In this document: positions 41,180 through 48,467 of the stretch, piece after piece | Position numbering within the stretch: position 1 is the first letter of the stretch | Layout: every line of letters starts with the position of its first letter | Assembly: GCA_964483105.1 (NCBI GenBank) | Contig: CAYZZU010000021.1 | Span: 1 to 48,467 of the forward strand | From: CAYZZU01 sp964483105 | GTDB taxonomy: Bacteria > CG2-30-53-67 | Direction of reading: 5' to 3' | Length of the DNA stretch: 48,467 bases | Made by a program: the position numbers and the translations under genes | Notes under the pieces: generated by a model | Told to the model about the DNA's origin: nothing | Database searches by the model: none | The model's input: only the letters and a program-made list of their open reading frames with translations

Positions 41180-43228
41180 GTGCGCTTCCGGAACTGCGTT
41201 AAACTGAAAACCGTCTTTTTCTGCTGTCTTTGTCTTCTCCTGAAGACATCCATGCTGTACGCCCAGTTATACACCCCGATCGTTCCGCTCCGTTTCACCG
41301 GCATGGGAGGATCCGTGACATTCGGTCTGGAGAGGGAGTTTGATTTCCGTGAAAACCCCAATTCCGACAGGCCCTTCGAGGATAAAGACAATTCGTGGTT
41401 CGAGGAACTGTCCCTGGGCGTGGATGGATATGTATATCACCCCTACTTGCTGGAATTCAGGGCCGATACCAACCTGAATTTCAATCAGGAGTCCAACAGC
41501 TCCAACGCGAGTATCCAGAGTGATCTGAAAGAAAATTATCTTGACTACAATCTCGCCTTGAGAATGTTGAAGGCACGCCCGGTCTCACTGAATCTGAATA
41601 CTTCCCGGGCGACCCAGGAGACCAACAGTTCCTTCGTGGAAAGCCAACGGGTTACCACCGATCAGAACACAGCGTTTGTCACCTATAAGAACCGGATTCT
41701 CCCGACCGTGGTGGGATTCACAACGACAAAATCCATCGGACAGGGGTTGAACAAGACGCGTGACCGTTCCGACCTCTTTCACGTGGACATCACCAACCGG
41801 GGAGCCCTGGGGTCCAGTGAATTTCACTACAAGAATGAAGATCTCTCCCAATCGGTCGGGAATCTCGATCAGGAAACCGACGAATTCAATTTTTCGAATG
41901 ACCTCCGTTTCGGTCCACAACGTCATCAGCGATTCGACAGCCGCTACCAATGGAGAAACCAGAAGGGGACCTTCGCCGTCAAGAACATCCTGTGGTCCGA
42001 GGATCTACATCTTCGTCATACCGAGCATTTGAATACTTTCTACCAGTTCAACTTCCAGAGCCTGAGGCTCAAATCATCCCAGGGTGCGCTCTCACAGGTG
42101 GGGCAGACCTCGACGAACACTCAGTATCGGGCGGGCCTTTCGCATCAACTCTTTGAAAGTCTCTTTACCGCAGTGGAACTGCAGAGTGAACATGAAGGAA
42201 TCAACCAATCGGATATCGACACCAAGCTGGTGAATCTCTCTCTGAATTACCATAAACGGATCCCGATCGGCGCATTGAGCCTGAACTATACGACCAGCGT
42301 AACCGATGAAGACCAGCAGTTCGAGGAAGACCGTGTCCAGATTTCCGAGGAGAAACACACCTTCGAAAACACACCTGGAGCAACGATCCTCCTGGTCCAG
42401 GACCTGATCGACACGGACAGCATCGTGCTGAAGGATCAAAACGGCCTCCTGATCACCGATCCCGACACCGGGATCCCGATTGAAGAAGGGATTCATTACC
42501 GCGTGGACACGATCGGGGTCCGGACCGAAATCCGGCTTCTGCCGGTCGAAGGGGATTTCCTGGAGGGACAGGAGGTTTTTGTGGATTACGTCTTTCAGAC
42601 CTCTCCGCCGATCAAGTTCCGCACCTTCTCAAAAACCTACGGTGTCCGGCTGGATATCAAGAAATTCTGGTCTCTCTACTATTCCGGGGGACGCACGGAT
42701 CAGCTCCTGAAGGGAGGAATCGACCTGAACCGCCTGGAGGACACGATCGACAGGCGCTTCGGGTCACAGGTCCGCTGGAAAAATTCCGTCACCCTGGTGG
42801 AAAGGCAGGTCCACCGTTCAAAGTTCAGTCCCTATCTCCGGACCACCCTGTCGGAAACAGTGGATTTCCGGCTGAACCGTTATTCCTTTTACAGGCCCCG
42901 TCTTTACCTGAACGCAAGCTATACCGGATCGAATACCTTCGAGGAAGCGGATCAAACCATTGACCGGTCCTACTCCATTCGGTTGCTCATGAGGCTTCCC
43001 TATCAAATCAAATGGGATACCCGGGCGCTTTATCAGAATCTCGATCTGGTGGGAGACAAAGAGATCGACGTCGAGTTTGCCACGAATCTTCACTGGCGGT
43101 ACCGGAGCCTTGTCATGATTCTCAGCTATGAGAACATCCATCAACGTTTCGAAATCACGGGAAAGGAAAAACACCGGAGACTTTTTCTCAAGGCCCAACG
43201 ATTTTTTGGAAAGAGGAGGAAAGGATAA
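41180..43228 (+). CDS. Outer-membrane beta-barrel, probable conduit porin
   Basis: A 682-residue secreted protein with a signal peptide (cleavage after LYA, near residue 28) and no haem motif. The rest is rich in alternating amphipathic strands with aromatic ends, typical of a large barrel (for example LEFRADTNLNFNQ, LDYNLALRMLK, FEFHYKNED-like strands). A soluble insert near 400-470 (SIVLKDQNGLLITDPDTG, YRVDTIGVRTEIRLLP) resembles loop domains of related proteins. The C-terminus ends in strands followed by a basic RFFGKRRKG. Porin-cytochrome conduits pair such a barrel with multihaem proteins to carry electrons through the outer membrane. The start GTG at 41180 is behind AAAAGGAG with a long 11-nt spacer. 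Confidence 0.8.
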   Translation: MRFRNCVKLKTVFFCCLCLLLKTSMLYAQLYTPIVPLRFTGMGGSVTFGLEREFDFRENPNSDRPFEDKDNSWFEELSLGVDGYVYHPYLLEFRADTNLNFNQESNSSNASIQSDLKENYLDYNLALRMLKARPVSLNLNTSRATQETNSSFVESQRVTTDQNTAFVTYKNRILPTVVGFTTTKSIGQGLNKTRDRSDLFHVDITNRGALGSSEFHYKNEDLSQSVGNLDQETDEFNFSNDLRFGPQRHQRFDSRYQWRNQKGTFAVKNILWSEDLHLRHTEHLNTFYQFNFQSLRLKSSQGALSQVGQTSTNTQYRAGLSHQLFESLFTAVELQSEHEGINQSDIDTKLVNLSLNYHKRIPIGALSLNYTTSVTDEDQQFEEDRVQISEEKHTFENTPGATILLVQDLIDTDSIVLKDQNGLLITDPDTGIPIEEGIHYRVDTIGVRTEIRLLPVEGDFLEGQEVFVDYVFQTSPPIKFRTFSKTYGVRLDIKKFWSLYYSGGRTDQLLKGGIDLNRLEDTIDRRFGSQVRWKNSVTLVERQVHRSKFSPYLRTTLSETVDFRLNRYSFYRPRLYLNASYTGSNTFEEADQTIDRSYSIRLLMRLPYQIKWDTRALYQNLDLVGDKEIDVEFATNLHWRYRSLVMILSYENIHQRFEITGKEKHRRLFLKAQRFFGKRRKG

Positions 43229-43231
43229 ATC

Positions 43232-44356
43232 ATGAATCGAGCTGAGTGGTCTCTCTCGTTATTCCGGGCGCGAATGGGATGGTTTTCATTGCTCCTCGCG
43301 TTTCTCTTCCTTGCGGGATGTGTCTCCAAACCGGAAACCTTTCCTCCCCGGAAGGTGATCAAACCGCTGGTCTGGCCTCCCCCCCCCCAGCGGGCGAGAA
43401 TCACGTTTCTCCAGGAAATCTCATTTCCCCGCGATATCAGGAGGGCCGGGGGGTGGTGGAGCAGGATCAAGGAAATCGCTTCCGGGAGAAGCACACCCAC
43501 GATCATACGCCCCTACGGAATTACATTGGACCCGGAAGAAAACCTCCTGATCGCGGACCCGGGGGCTCACCGGATTCATATTTATCACCTTCCGGACCGG
43601 AGCTATCGATCCCTCCCTTCCCGGAAGGATCCTCTGGTATTGCTCACCCCCATCGGTGTGGCTACCGACGGTGAGGGTCGGATCTACGTTTCCGATTCCG
43701 AAGCCGGGAAGGTATACCTTTTGAACCGGAAAGGCCGTTTCACCGGCACACTCGGTGAATTCCAACGCCCCACCGGCCTGACGATCAACCGTTCCCTGTC
43801 CCGTGTGTACGTGGTGGATACAGGAAAGCACAGGGTCAGGGTTTACCGGACCGACGGCACGCATCTCTTTGATTTCGGGAAACGGGGCGGCGGCCCCGCG
43901 GAATTCAATTACCCGACCAACATCTGTCTGGACGGAAGGGGGAATGTGTACATCACCGATTCCATGAATTTCCGCGTGCAGGCCTTTGATCCGGACGGGC
44001 ATTTTCTTTATACCTTCGGGATCGCCGGAGACGGGCCGGGCGCCTTCTCCAAGCCGAGAGGGATCGGGGTCGACAGTGACGGACATATCTATGTCGCCGA
44101 CGCGACATTCGACAATATTCAGATCCTGAACCGTAAGGGACGAGCTCTGCTCGCCGTCGGGTCCTCCGGTATGGAGCCGGGTCAATTCTATATGCCGTCC
44201 GGCCTTTTCATCGACGCACGCGACAGGATCTTTGTCGCCGATTCATACAACAAAAGAATCCAGGTGTTCCAGTACCTGCATAAACAGGAAGAACATATCC
44301 GGCAAACTCAAAACAACCACTCCGGAGAAGAAGGGCAAAGCGGAAATACGCGGTAG
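43232..44356 (+). CDS. NHL-repeat six-bladed propeller lipoprotein
   Basis: A 374-residue lipoprotein (lipobox FLAGC) with about six NHL repeats, such as YGITLDPEENLLIADPG, IGVATDGEGRIYVSDS, TNICLDGRGNVYITDS, RGIGVDSDGHIYVADA and SGLFIDARDRIFVADS. RARITFLQEISFPRDI near the N-terminus matches the corresponding part of the first NHL protein, which shows they are paralogues. It starts 3 nt after the barrel stop with GAGGA upstream. It probably sits at the outer membrane and contacts the barrel or the large cytochrome. Confidence 0.9.
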   Translation: MNRAEWSLSLFRARMGWFSLLLAFLFLAGCVSKPETFPPRKVIKPLVWPPPPQRARITFLQEISFPRDIRRAGGWWSRIKEIASGRSTPTIIRPYGITLDPEENLLIADPGAHRIHIYHLPDRSYRSLPSRKDPLVLLTPIGVATDGEGRIYVSDSEAGKVYLLNRKGRFTGTLGEFQRPTGLTINRSLSRVYVVDTGKHRVRVYRTDGTHLFDFGKRGGGPAEFNYPTNICLDGRGNVYITDSMNFRVQAFDPDGHFLYTFGIAGDGPGAFSKPRGIGVDSDGHIYVADATFDNIQILNRKGRALLAVGSSGMEPGQFYMPSGLFIDARDRIFVADSYNKRIQVFQYLHKQEEHIRQTQNNHSGEEGQSGNTR

Positions 44357-44371
44357 AAGGGAGGAGCCGTT

Positions 44372-46129
44372 ATGAAGAAAGAAAAGAGAAACCCTTTCAA
44401 TAGAAAAAATCGGACAGTCCCGACAGCCGGCTACATCCTGCCGCTGGTTCTCATCTTTTTTTTCTCCCCGCCGGTCTGTCACGGCGCCATGAGTATCATC
44501 AACTCCAAGCACAATCTCTCAATCTCCGGAACGGGAACCATCAAGGCCACCGCGGAGACCCGGGTCTGCATCTTCTGCCACACTCCACACAGGGCCCAGT
44601 CGGTCGGCGTTCTCTGGAATCGAAACGATTCCACGGCGACGTACGTCCCCTATACCAGCTCAACCGCACCGACCCTTCCGGGGCAACCCACCGGCGCCTC
44701 GCGACTCTGTCTTTCCTGTCATGACGGAACCATTGCGCTGGGGGCGGTGGCCAACAGCACCGTGGAGATTCAGATGAACCAGCGCTTTTTGAACAGCGGA
44801 CCCGCCGCGATCGGGACCGATCTTTCCGACGATCATCCGGTCTCTTTCGTCTATGACACTCCCCTCTCGATCGCCAATCCCGAATACAAGGACCCCTCCC
44901 TCCTGATGAACACGGTCCTTCTCGACGCGAATAATGAGCTCCAGTGCACGGCCTGCCACGATCCTCATGACAATTCCAACGGAAAATTTCTCACGCTGGA
45001 TAATACCGCCTCCGCGCTCTGCCTGACCTGCCACCAGCCCACGGGATGGACCACCTGCAGTCACAGCCTCTCCTCCGCCACCTGGAACGGGACCTCGCCG
45101 GATCCCTGGCCCCACACTTCCTGGACCACGGTGCAGGCCAACGCCTGTGAGAACTGCCACCGGCCCCACAGCGCCGGCGGACATGAACGGATCCTGAATT
45201 CATTTACGGAAGAAGACAACTGCTATCCCTGTCACAACGGCAACGTGGCATCCACAAATATCGAAACGGAATTCACCAAGGCCTCGGTTCATCCCGTCAC
45301 CCTCACCGCGGGCGTTCACGACCCGAAGGAAGACTTCCTGACGATGACGCGTCATGTGGAATGCGTGGATTGCCACAACCCGCACCAGGTGAACAATACG
45401 ACCGCCACAGCCCCCAATGTCAGCGGCCGGCTCGCCGGCGTCTCCGGCGTCAACAGCCTGGGAACGCCCGTGGCCCAGGCCTCCTATCTGTACGAAATCT
45501 GCTTTAAATGTCACGGAGACAGCGCCCAGGGCACCGCGCCGATCCCGCGCCAGATCATCGAAATCAACAAACGTCTCCAGTTTGACCTCTCCAACCCCTC
45601 CTACCATCCCGTGGAGGGTCCCGGCGCCAATCCGAACGTTCCCAGCCTGCTGCCGCAATATACCACGGCCAGCGTCATCTACTGCACCGATTGCCATAAC
45701 AACGACAGCGGACCGGGGACGGGCGGGACCGGACCCTCGGGACCTCACGGTTCCATCTGGCCCTACCTGCTGGAACGGAGATACGAAACCGCGGACAACA
45801 CCATCGAGAGCCCGGACACCTACGCCCTCTGTTACAAGTGTCATAACCGGAGCACCCTCCTCTCCGACGCCAGCGGTTTCCCCCACAGCCTGCACGTGGG
45901 CGGTGGAGGTATGATGAGTGTCAACGCCCCCTGCTCGGCCTGCCACGACCCGCACGGAATCAACAACTCACAGGGCACCGCCGTCAACAACGCCCACCTG
46001 ATCAATTTCGACACGTCCATCGTCAGCCCGAACTCAGCCGGGCTCCTGAAATACGAGTCTCTCGGTACCTTTACGGGAAGGTGTTTTCTCAGTTGTCATG
46101 GACAAAACCACAATCCCAAGACCTATTAA
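44372..46129 (+). CDS. Large secreted c-type cytochrome, 11-12 haems, with OmcE-like N-terminal module
   Basis: A 585-residue protein with an N-terminal signal (cleavage near HGA) and eleven CxxCH sites (first cysteines at 66, 113, 192, 217, 259, 284, 331, 377, 438, 487, 521), plus a CX3CH site, CFLSCH (571-576), at the extreme C-terminus. Residues 40-221 repeat the layout of the tetrahaem protein at 38245 (SKHNLS, CHTPH, LCLSCHDGTIALG, CTACHDPHDN, LCLTCH), so the protein is a tetrahaem module extended by eight more haem sites. There is no lipobox, so it is probably secreted to the cell surface or barrel. The start ATG at 44372 follows GGGAGG. It is the largest electron carrier of the operon. 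Confidence 0.9.
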   Translation: MKKEKRNPFNRKNRTVPTAGYILPLVLIFFFSPPVCHGAMSIINSKHNLSISGTGTIKATAETRVCIFCHTPHRAQSVGVLWNRNDSTATYVPYTSSTAPTLPGQPTGASRLCLSCHDGTIALGAVANSTVEIQMNQRFLNSGPAAIGTDLSDDHPVSFVYDTPLSIANPEYKDPSLLMNTVLLDANNELQCTACHDPHDNSNGKFLTLDNTASALCLTCHQPTGWTTCSHSLSSATWNGTSPDPWPHTSWTTVQANACENCHRPHSAGGHERILNSFTEEDNCYPCHNGNVASTNIETEFTKASVHPVTLTAGVHDPKEDFLTMTRHVECVDCHNPHQVNNTTATAPNVSGRLAGVSGVNSLGTPVAQASYLYEICFKCHGDSAQGTAPIPRQIIEINKRLQFDLSNPSYHPVEGPGANPNVPSLLPQYTTASVIYCTDCHNNDSGPGTGGTGPSGPHGSIWPYLLERRYETADNTIESPDTYALCYKCHNRSTLLSDASGFPHSLHVGGGGMMSVNAPCSACHDPHGINNSQGTAVNNAHLINFDTSIVSPNSAGLLKYESLGTFTGRCFLSCHGQNHNPKTY

Positions 46130-46143
46130 AGGAGAAATACCCC

Positions 46144-47145
46144 ATGAAGAAATGGATCACACTGCTTCTCTTTTTTTCCATGGTCGCCGGGCCGCTCCAC
46201 GCGGCGGAGAAACCCGCGCGGAAACCGGTGGCCCGAGTCAACGGAGTCACCATCACGGCACGTCAGCTTATGGGGAAAATCCGGACACTTCTGCCGCAGT
46301 CCTATTTCCACCAGGGCATTTCGCAGGAAAAGTTAGACGCCCTCCGGGGGAAAGCGCTGAAACAGTTGATCGAAGAACAACTGAAGCTTCAGGAGGCACG
46401 CAGACAAAAACTCCGGATCGCGCAACGGGAAATTGATGAGGAGCTTGAAAAGGTAATCGCCCGATATCCCAACAGGAAAGCCTTCCAGGAACGGCTGAAG
46501 AAAACCGGTTTCACGATGCGGGACGTCAAAAACGAAATCCACAGACGAAAACTGCTCGAACACATCTATCAGAAGGAGGTCACCGACAAGGTCCATGTGG
46601 ATGAGAAAACGGCCAGAACCTACTATGAAAATAACAAAAAGAAGTTCATTCAGCCGACCCGCCTCCACCTGAAGAATATTCTTCTCAAGGTGGCTCCCCT
46701 CGCGAACAACTTCGAGAAGGAAGCCATTCGGAAAAAGGCCGAAGCGATCGTGAGAAAGATCAGGAATCACGACCTGAGTTTCGACGCGGCCATCCGGAAA
46801 TACTCGGAGGATCCAAACAAGGACCGGGGAGGCGACATGGGACTCCTGCATAAAGGCCGCCTGGAACCGACCATTGAAAAAGAGATTCTTCAGTTGAAAC
46901 CCGGAGAGGCGGCCGGACCTTTCGAAACCTTCAAGGGATATTCGATCTTCCAGCTCGTGGAGATCCTCCCGGAACGGCTCAGTCCCTTCGAAGAAATCAA
47001 GGAAAAACTGATCCGGGATTTAACCGGAAAGTTCACGAAGGATCGGGAAAAACAGTGGTTGGAGTCTCTCAGGAATCAGGCTGAGATCGTGGTCTTTGAG
47101 CCGGGAAAGAATCCCCCTGCTCCGGACCGTTCCGCCCAACCATAG
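46144..47145 (+). CDS. Parvulin-type peptidyl-prolyl isomerase (SurA/PrsA-like)
   Basis: A 333-residue secreted protein with a signal peptide (LHA-A). An N-terminal SurA-type helical region (about 25-150: VARVNGVTITARQLM and charged helices) precedes a parvulin domain (about 170-280) with RGGDMGLLHKGRLEPTIE and GPFETFKGYSIFQLVEI. It should chaperone folding in the periplasm. A dedicated PPIase in a multihaem cytochrome operon suggests help with secretion or folding of the proline-rich cytochromes or the barrel. The start ATG at 46144 follows AAAGGAG, 14 nt after the cytochrome stop; the frame opens at 46081 inside that gene. It is the last gene of the operon. Confidence 0.9.
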   Translation: MKKWITLLLFFSMVAGPLHAAEKPARKPVARVNGVTITARQLMGKIRTLLPQSYFHQGISQEKLDALRGKALKQLIEEQLKLQEARRQKLRIAQREIDEELEKVIARYPNRKAFQERLKKTGFTMRDVKNEIHRRKLLEHIYQKEVTDKVHVDEKTARTYYENNKKKFIQPTRLHLKNILLKVAPLANNFEKEAIRKKAEAIVRKIRNHDLSFDAAIRKYSEDPNKDRGGDMGLLHKGRLEPTIEKEILQLKPGEAAGPFETFKGYSIFQLVEILPERLSPFEEIKEKLIRDLTGKFTKDREKQWLESLRNQAEIVVFEPGKNPPAPDRSAQP

Positions 47146-47164
47146 GAGGGCGTAACGACGAGGT

Positions 47165-48467
47165 TCATCGTGTCCGCTGAAGGAGATCCAGATAGCCCTT
47201 TCCCACCGGAAATCCGAGAGCGGCCGCGCGCGTGGCATGTTGAAGGGCGGCAACTATATCCTTCTGAAGATAACAGACCCGGCTCAGGCGATAATGAACC
47301 ACGGCGTTGGATGGATCCAGCCTGAGAAAGCGCTCATAGGCGGCCCGTCCTTCCTTCAACCTTCCCTCACGGGTATAGACCAGTCCCAGGTTGAAGTAGG
47401 CGTTTTTATCCTTCGGATTGTAACGGACCGCCTTCCGGAACGCCCGGACGGCGTCTGCCGTCCGGTTCTGCAGGGTGTACGCCGCTCCCAGGAGACGGTA
47501 AGCCGTGGCATAGTCCTTCTTGATTGCAACGGCCTTTTTCAACAAGAAAACCGCCTCGTCGATCTTCCCCAGTTGTATATAGACATGCCCGAGATTCGCG
47601 TAGGCCGTTTCCTCATCCGGCTTGGCCGCGATCGCCCTCTGAAACTCCGTGACCGCCTGATTCGGGAGGTTGTGCTCCGCGTAATCCTTTCCCATACTGT
47701 TCATGGCCACGGTGAATGTCGGATTAATCGCCAGGCCCTTTTTATAGTAAACCAGCGCCCTGTTGAAATCCCCCTGATCGGCGTAAACAAAGGAAAGGTT
47801 GTAATAGGCGAGCCAGGCCGTTTCCGGATAGCTCTGAACGGCATGGCTCCACAAGGATTCGCCGTCTTTCCAGACACGGATCTGCCGAACCGTCAGAGCG
47901 GACAGAAGGATCAGAACCACCCCCACCCCTACCGGGACCCATGTTCCGAAACGCGCAAACCGCTGCTCACGATGCGTCTTCTCCCACAACCAGGAGACCC
48001 CCAGACCGACCAGCAGAAAAGGGGCGATACTCGGAAGATACATATACCGGTCCGCGGCGGTCTGGCGCCCCACCTGGATCAATCCCAACACCGGGAACAA
48101 CGTCACAAGGTAGTATCCCCATCCCGTAATCCAGAACGGCCGCCCTTTTCGCCACATCCGGAGGCAGAATATCGTAACGGCCGTGACCAGAAGTGCGCTG
48201 ACAAGATACTCGATATGCAGGCGGAGAGAGTGAGGAGGAAACTCATACAGGGGGGAAAGGCGAAAAGGCCAAACCAGTTTGTAAAGATAAAAAACCAGAG
48301 ACTTCAGGGAGTTCAGGATACGGAAGGAGAGTCCGACCTGGCCCAACGAGGAGACCGCTCCTTCCTGCGCCTGGGCGATGAGTGTCATAACGGATGAGAC
48401 GGCGCTCAACAAAAAAAAAGGAATCTTCTCCACGAATAATCGGGCGATTCTTTTCGTCCCGCCCGCA
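47165..48467 (-). CDS. Membrane protein with C-terminal TPR repeats (5' end outside window)
   Basis: The reading frame is open to the window edge, so only the C-terminal 433 or so residues are present. About five hydrophobic segments (first at the edge, then around LVSALLVTAVTIF, GYYLVTLFPVLGLI, YLPSIAPFLLVGLGV and VPVGVGVVLILLSAL in order) are followed by six to seven TPR units (for example YYNLSFVYADQGDFNRALVYY and AYFNLGLVYTREGRLKEGRAAY). The N-terminal part resembles the C-terminal half of TMTC/PMT-like membrane glycosyltransferases with TPR tails. ARLFVEKIPFF at the start of the visible part fits that family. It is convergent with the PPIase gene (19-nt gap). Its substrate is unknown; it could glycosylate secreted proteins. 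Confidence 0.8.
   Translation of the reverse strand, partial: AGGTKRIARLFVEKIPFFLLSAVSSVMTLIAQAQEGAVSSLGQVGLSFRILNSLKSLVFYLYKLVWPFRLSPLYEFPPHSLRLHIEYLVSALLVTAVTIFCLRMWRKGRPFWITGWGYYLVTLFPVLGLIQVGRQTAADRYMYLPSIAPFLLVGLGVSWLWEKTHREQRFARFGTWVPVGVGVVLILLSALTVRQIRVWKDGESLWSHAVQSYPETAWLAYYNLSFVYADQGDFNRALVYYKKGLAINPTFTVAMNSMGKDYAEHNLPNQAVTEFQRAIAAKPDEETAYANLGHVYIQLGKIDEAVFLLKKAVAIKKDYATAYRLLGAAYTLQNRTADAVRAFRKAVRYNPKDKNAYFNLGLVYTREGRLKEGRAAYERFLRLDPSNAVVHYRLSRVCYLQKDIVAALQHATRAAALGFPVGKGYLDLLQRTR

Noticed and set aside
1..48467. CRISPR arrays, tRNA, rRNA and insertion sequences
   Set aside because: No spaced direct-repeat array, tRNA-like cloverleaf, rRNA stretch or transposase frame is visible on either strand.

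Overview
The window is about 48 kb of GC-rich DNA from a Gram-negative bacterium. Lipoproteins, an outer-membrane barrel, a Wza-type exporter and a MltA-type transglycosylase indicate an outer membrane. HPt/REC/HD-GYP signalling, an MglA-like GTPase, multihaem c-type cytochromes and a PEP-CTERM protein together suggest a deltaproteobacterial-type anaerobe (Desulfobacterota/Geobacter-like, possibly Nitrospirota). That placement is an inference from gene content, because the window has no rRNA or other marker gene.

Layout. (1) 1-684: non-coding, with short GC-rich hairpins and repeat debris. (2) 685-10727: signalling block. A plus-strand HPt/HD-GYP protein faces a seven-gene minus-strand operon (read 10727 down to 1876): PAS histidine kinase, REC-PAS, REC-HD-GYP, MglA-like GTPase, second histidine kinase, a REC/PilB-type ATPase/zinc-ribbon fusion, and a stand-alone REC protein. 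(3) 10857-13013: nadA and an mltA-like gene in one plus-strand unit. (4) 13042-36567: a Wzx/Wzy-type exopolysaccharide locus, almost all on the minus strand. One block (36567 down to 21800) holds the exporter, BY-kinase, polymerase/ligase, flippase, methyltransferase, five glycosyltransferases and an acyltransferase. A second block (20299 down to 13042) holds an asparagine-synthase-type amidotransferase, GT9, GT4, a WecA-like initiating enzyme fused to a degenerate GGDEF domain, and a membrane PHP protein. One plus-strand nucleotidyltransferase-like gene lies between the blocks. (5) 36944-38952: a PEP-CTERM protein and a secreted tetrahaem cytochrome, each behind a sigma-54 type -24/-12 element. 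(6) 39036-47145: a six-gene plus-strand operon encoding an NHL-propeller lipoprotein, a pentahaem lipoprotein, an outer-membrane barrel, a second NHL lipoprotein, a large 11-12 haem cytochrome and a parvulin-type PPIase. (7) 47165-48467: the 3' part of a minus-strand membrane/TPR protein that runs off the window.

How the parts fit. The exopolysaccharide locus, the PEP-CTERM protein and the XrtA-type amidotransferase match an exosortase-linked biofilm matrix system, although no exosortase lies in the window. The cytochrome operon looks like a porin-cytochrome conduit. The tetrahaem protein next to it has the size and haem layout of the OmcE family of filament-forming cytochromes. The most original reading is that an extracellular matrix and an extracellular electron-transfer apparatus are encoded side by side, with their secreted components under sigma-54 control. 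The most unusual single protein is the exporter, which joins a seven-bladed FG-GAP propeller, an OmpA-like domain and a Wza-like channel in one lipoprotein.
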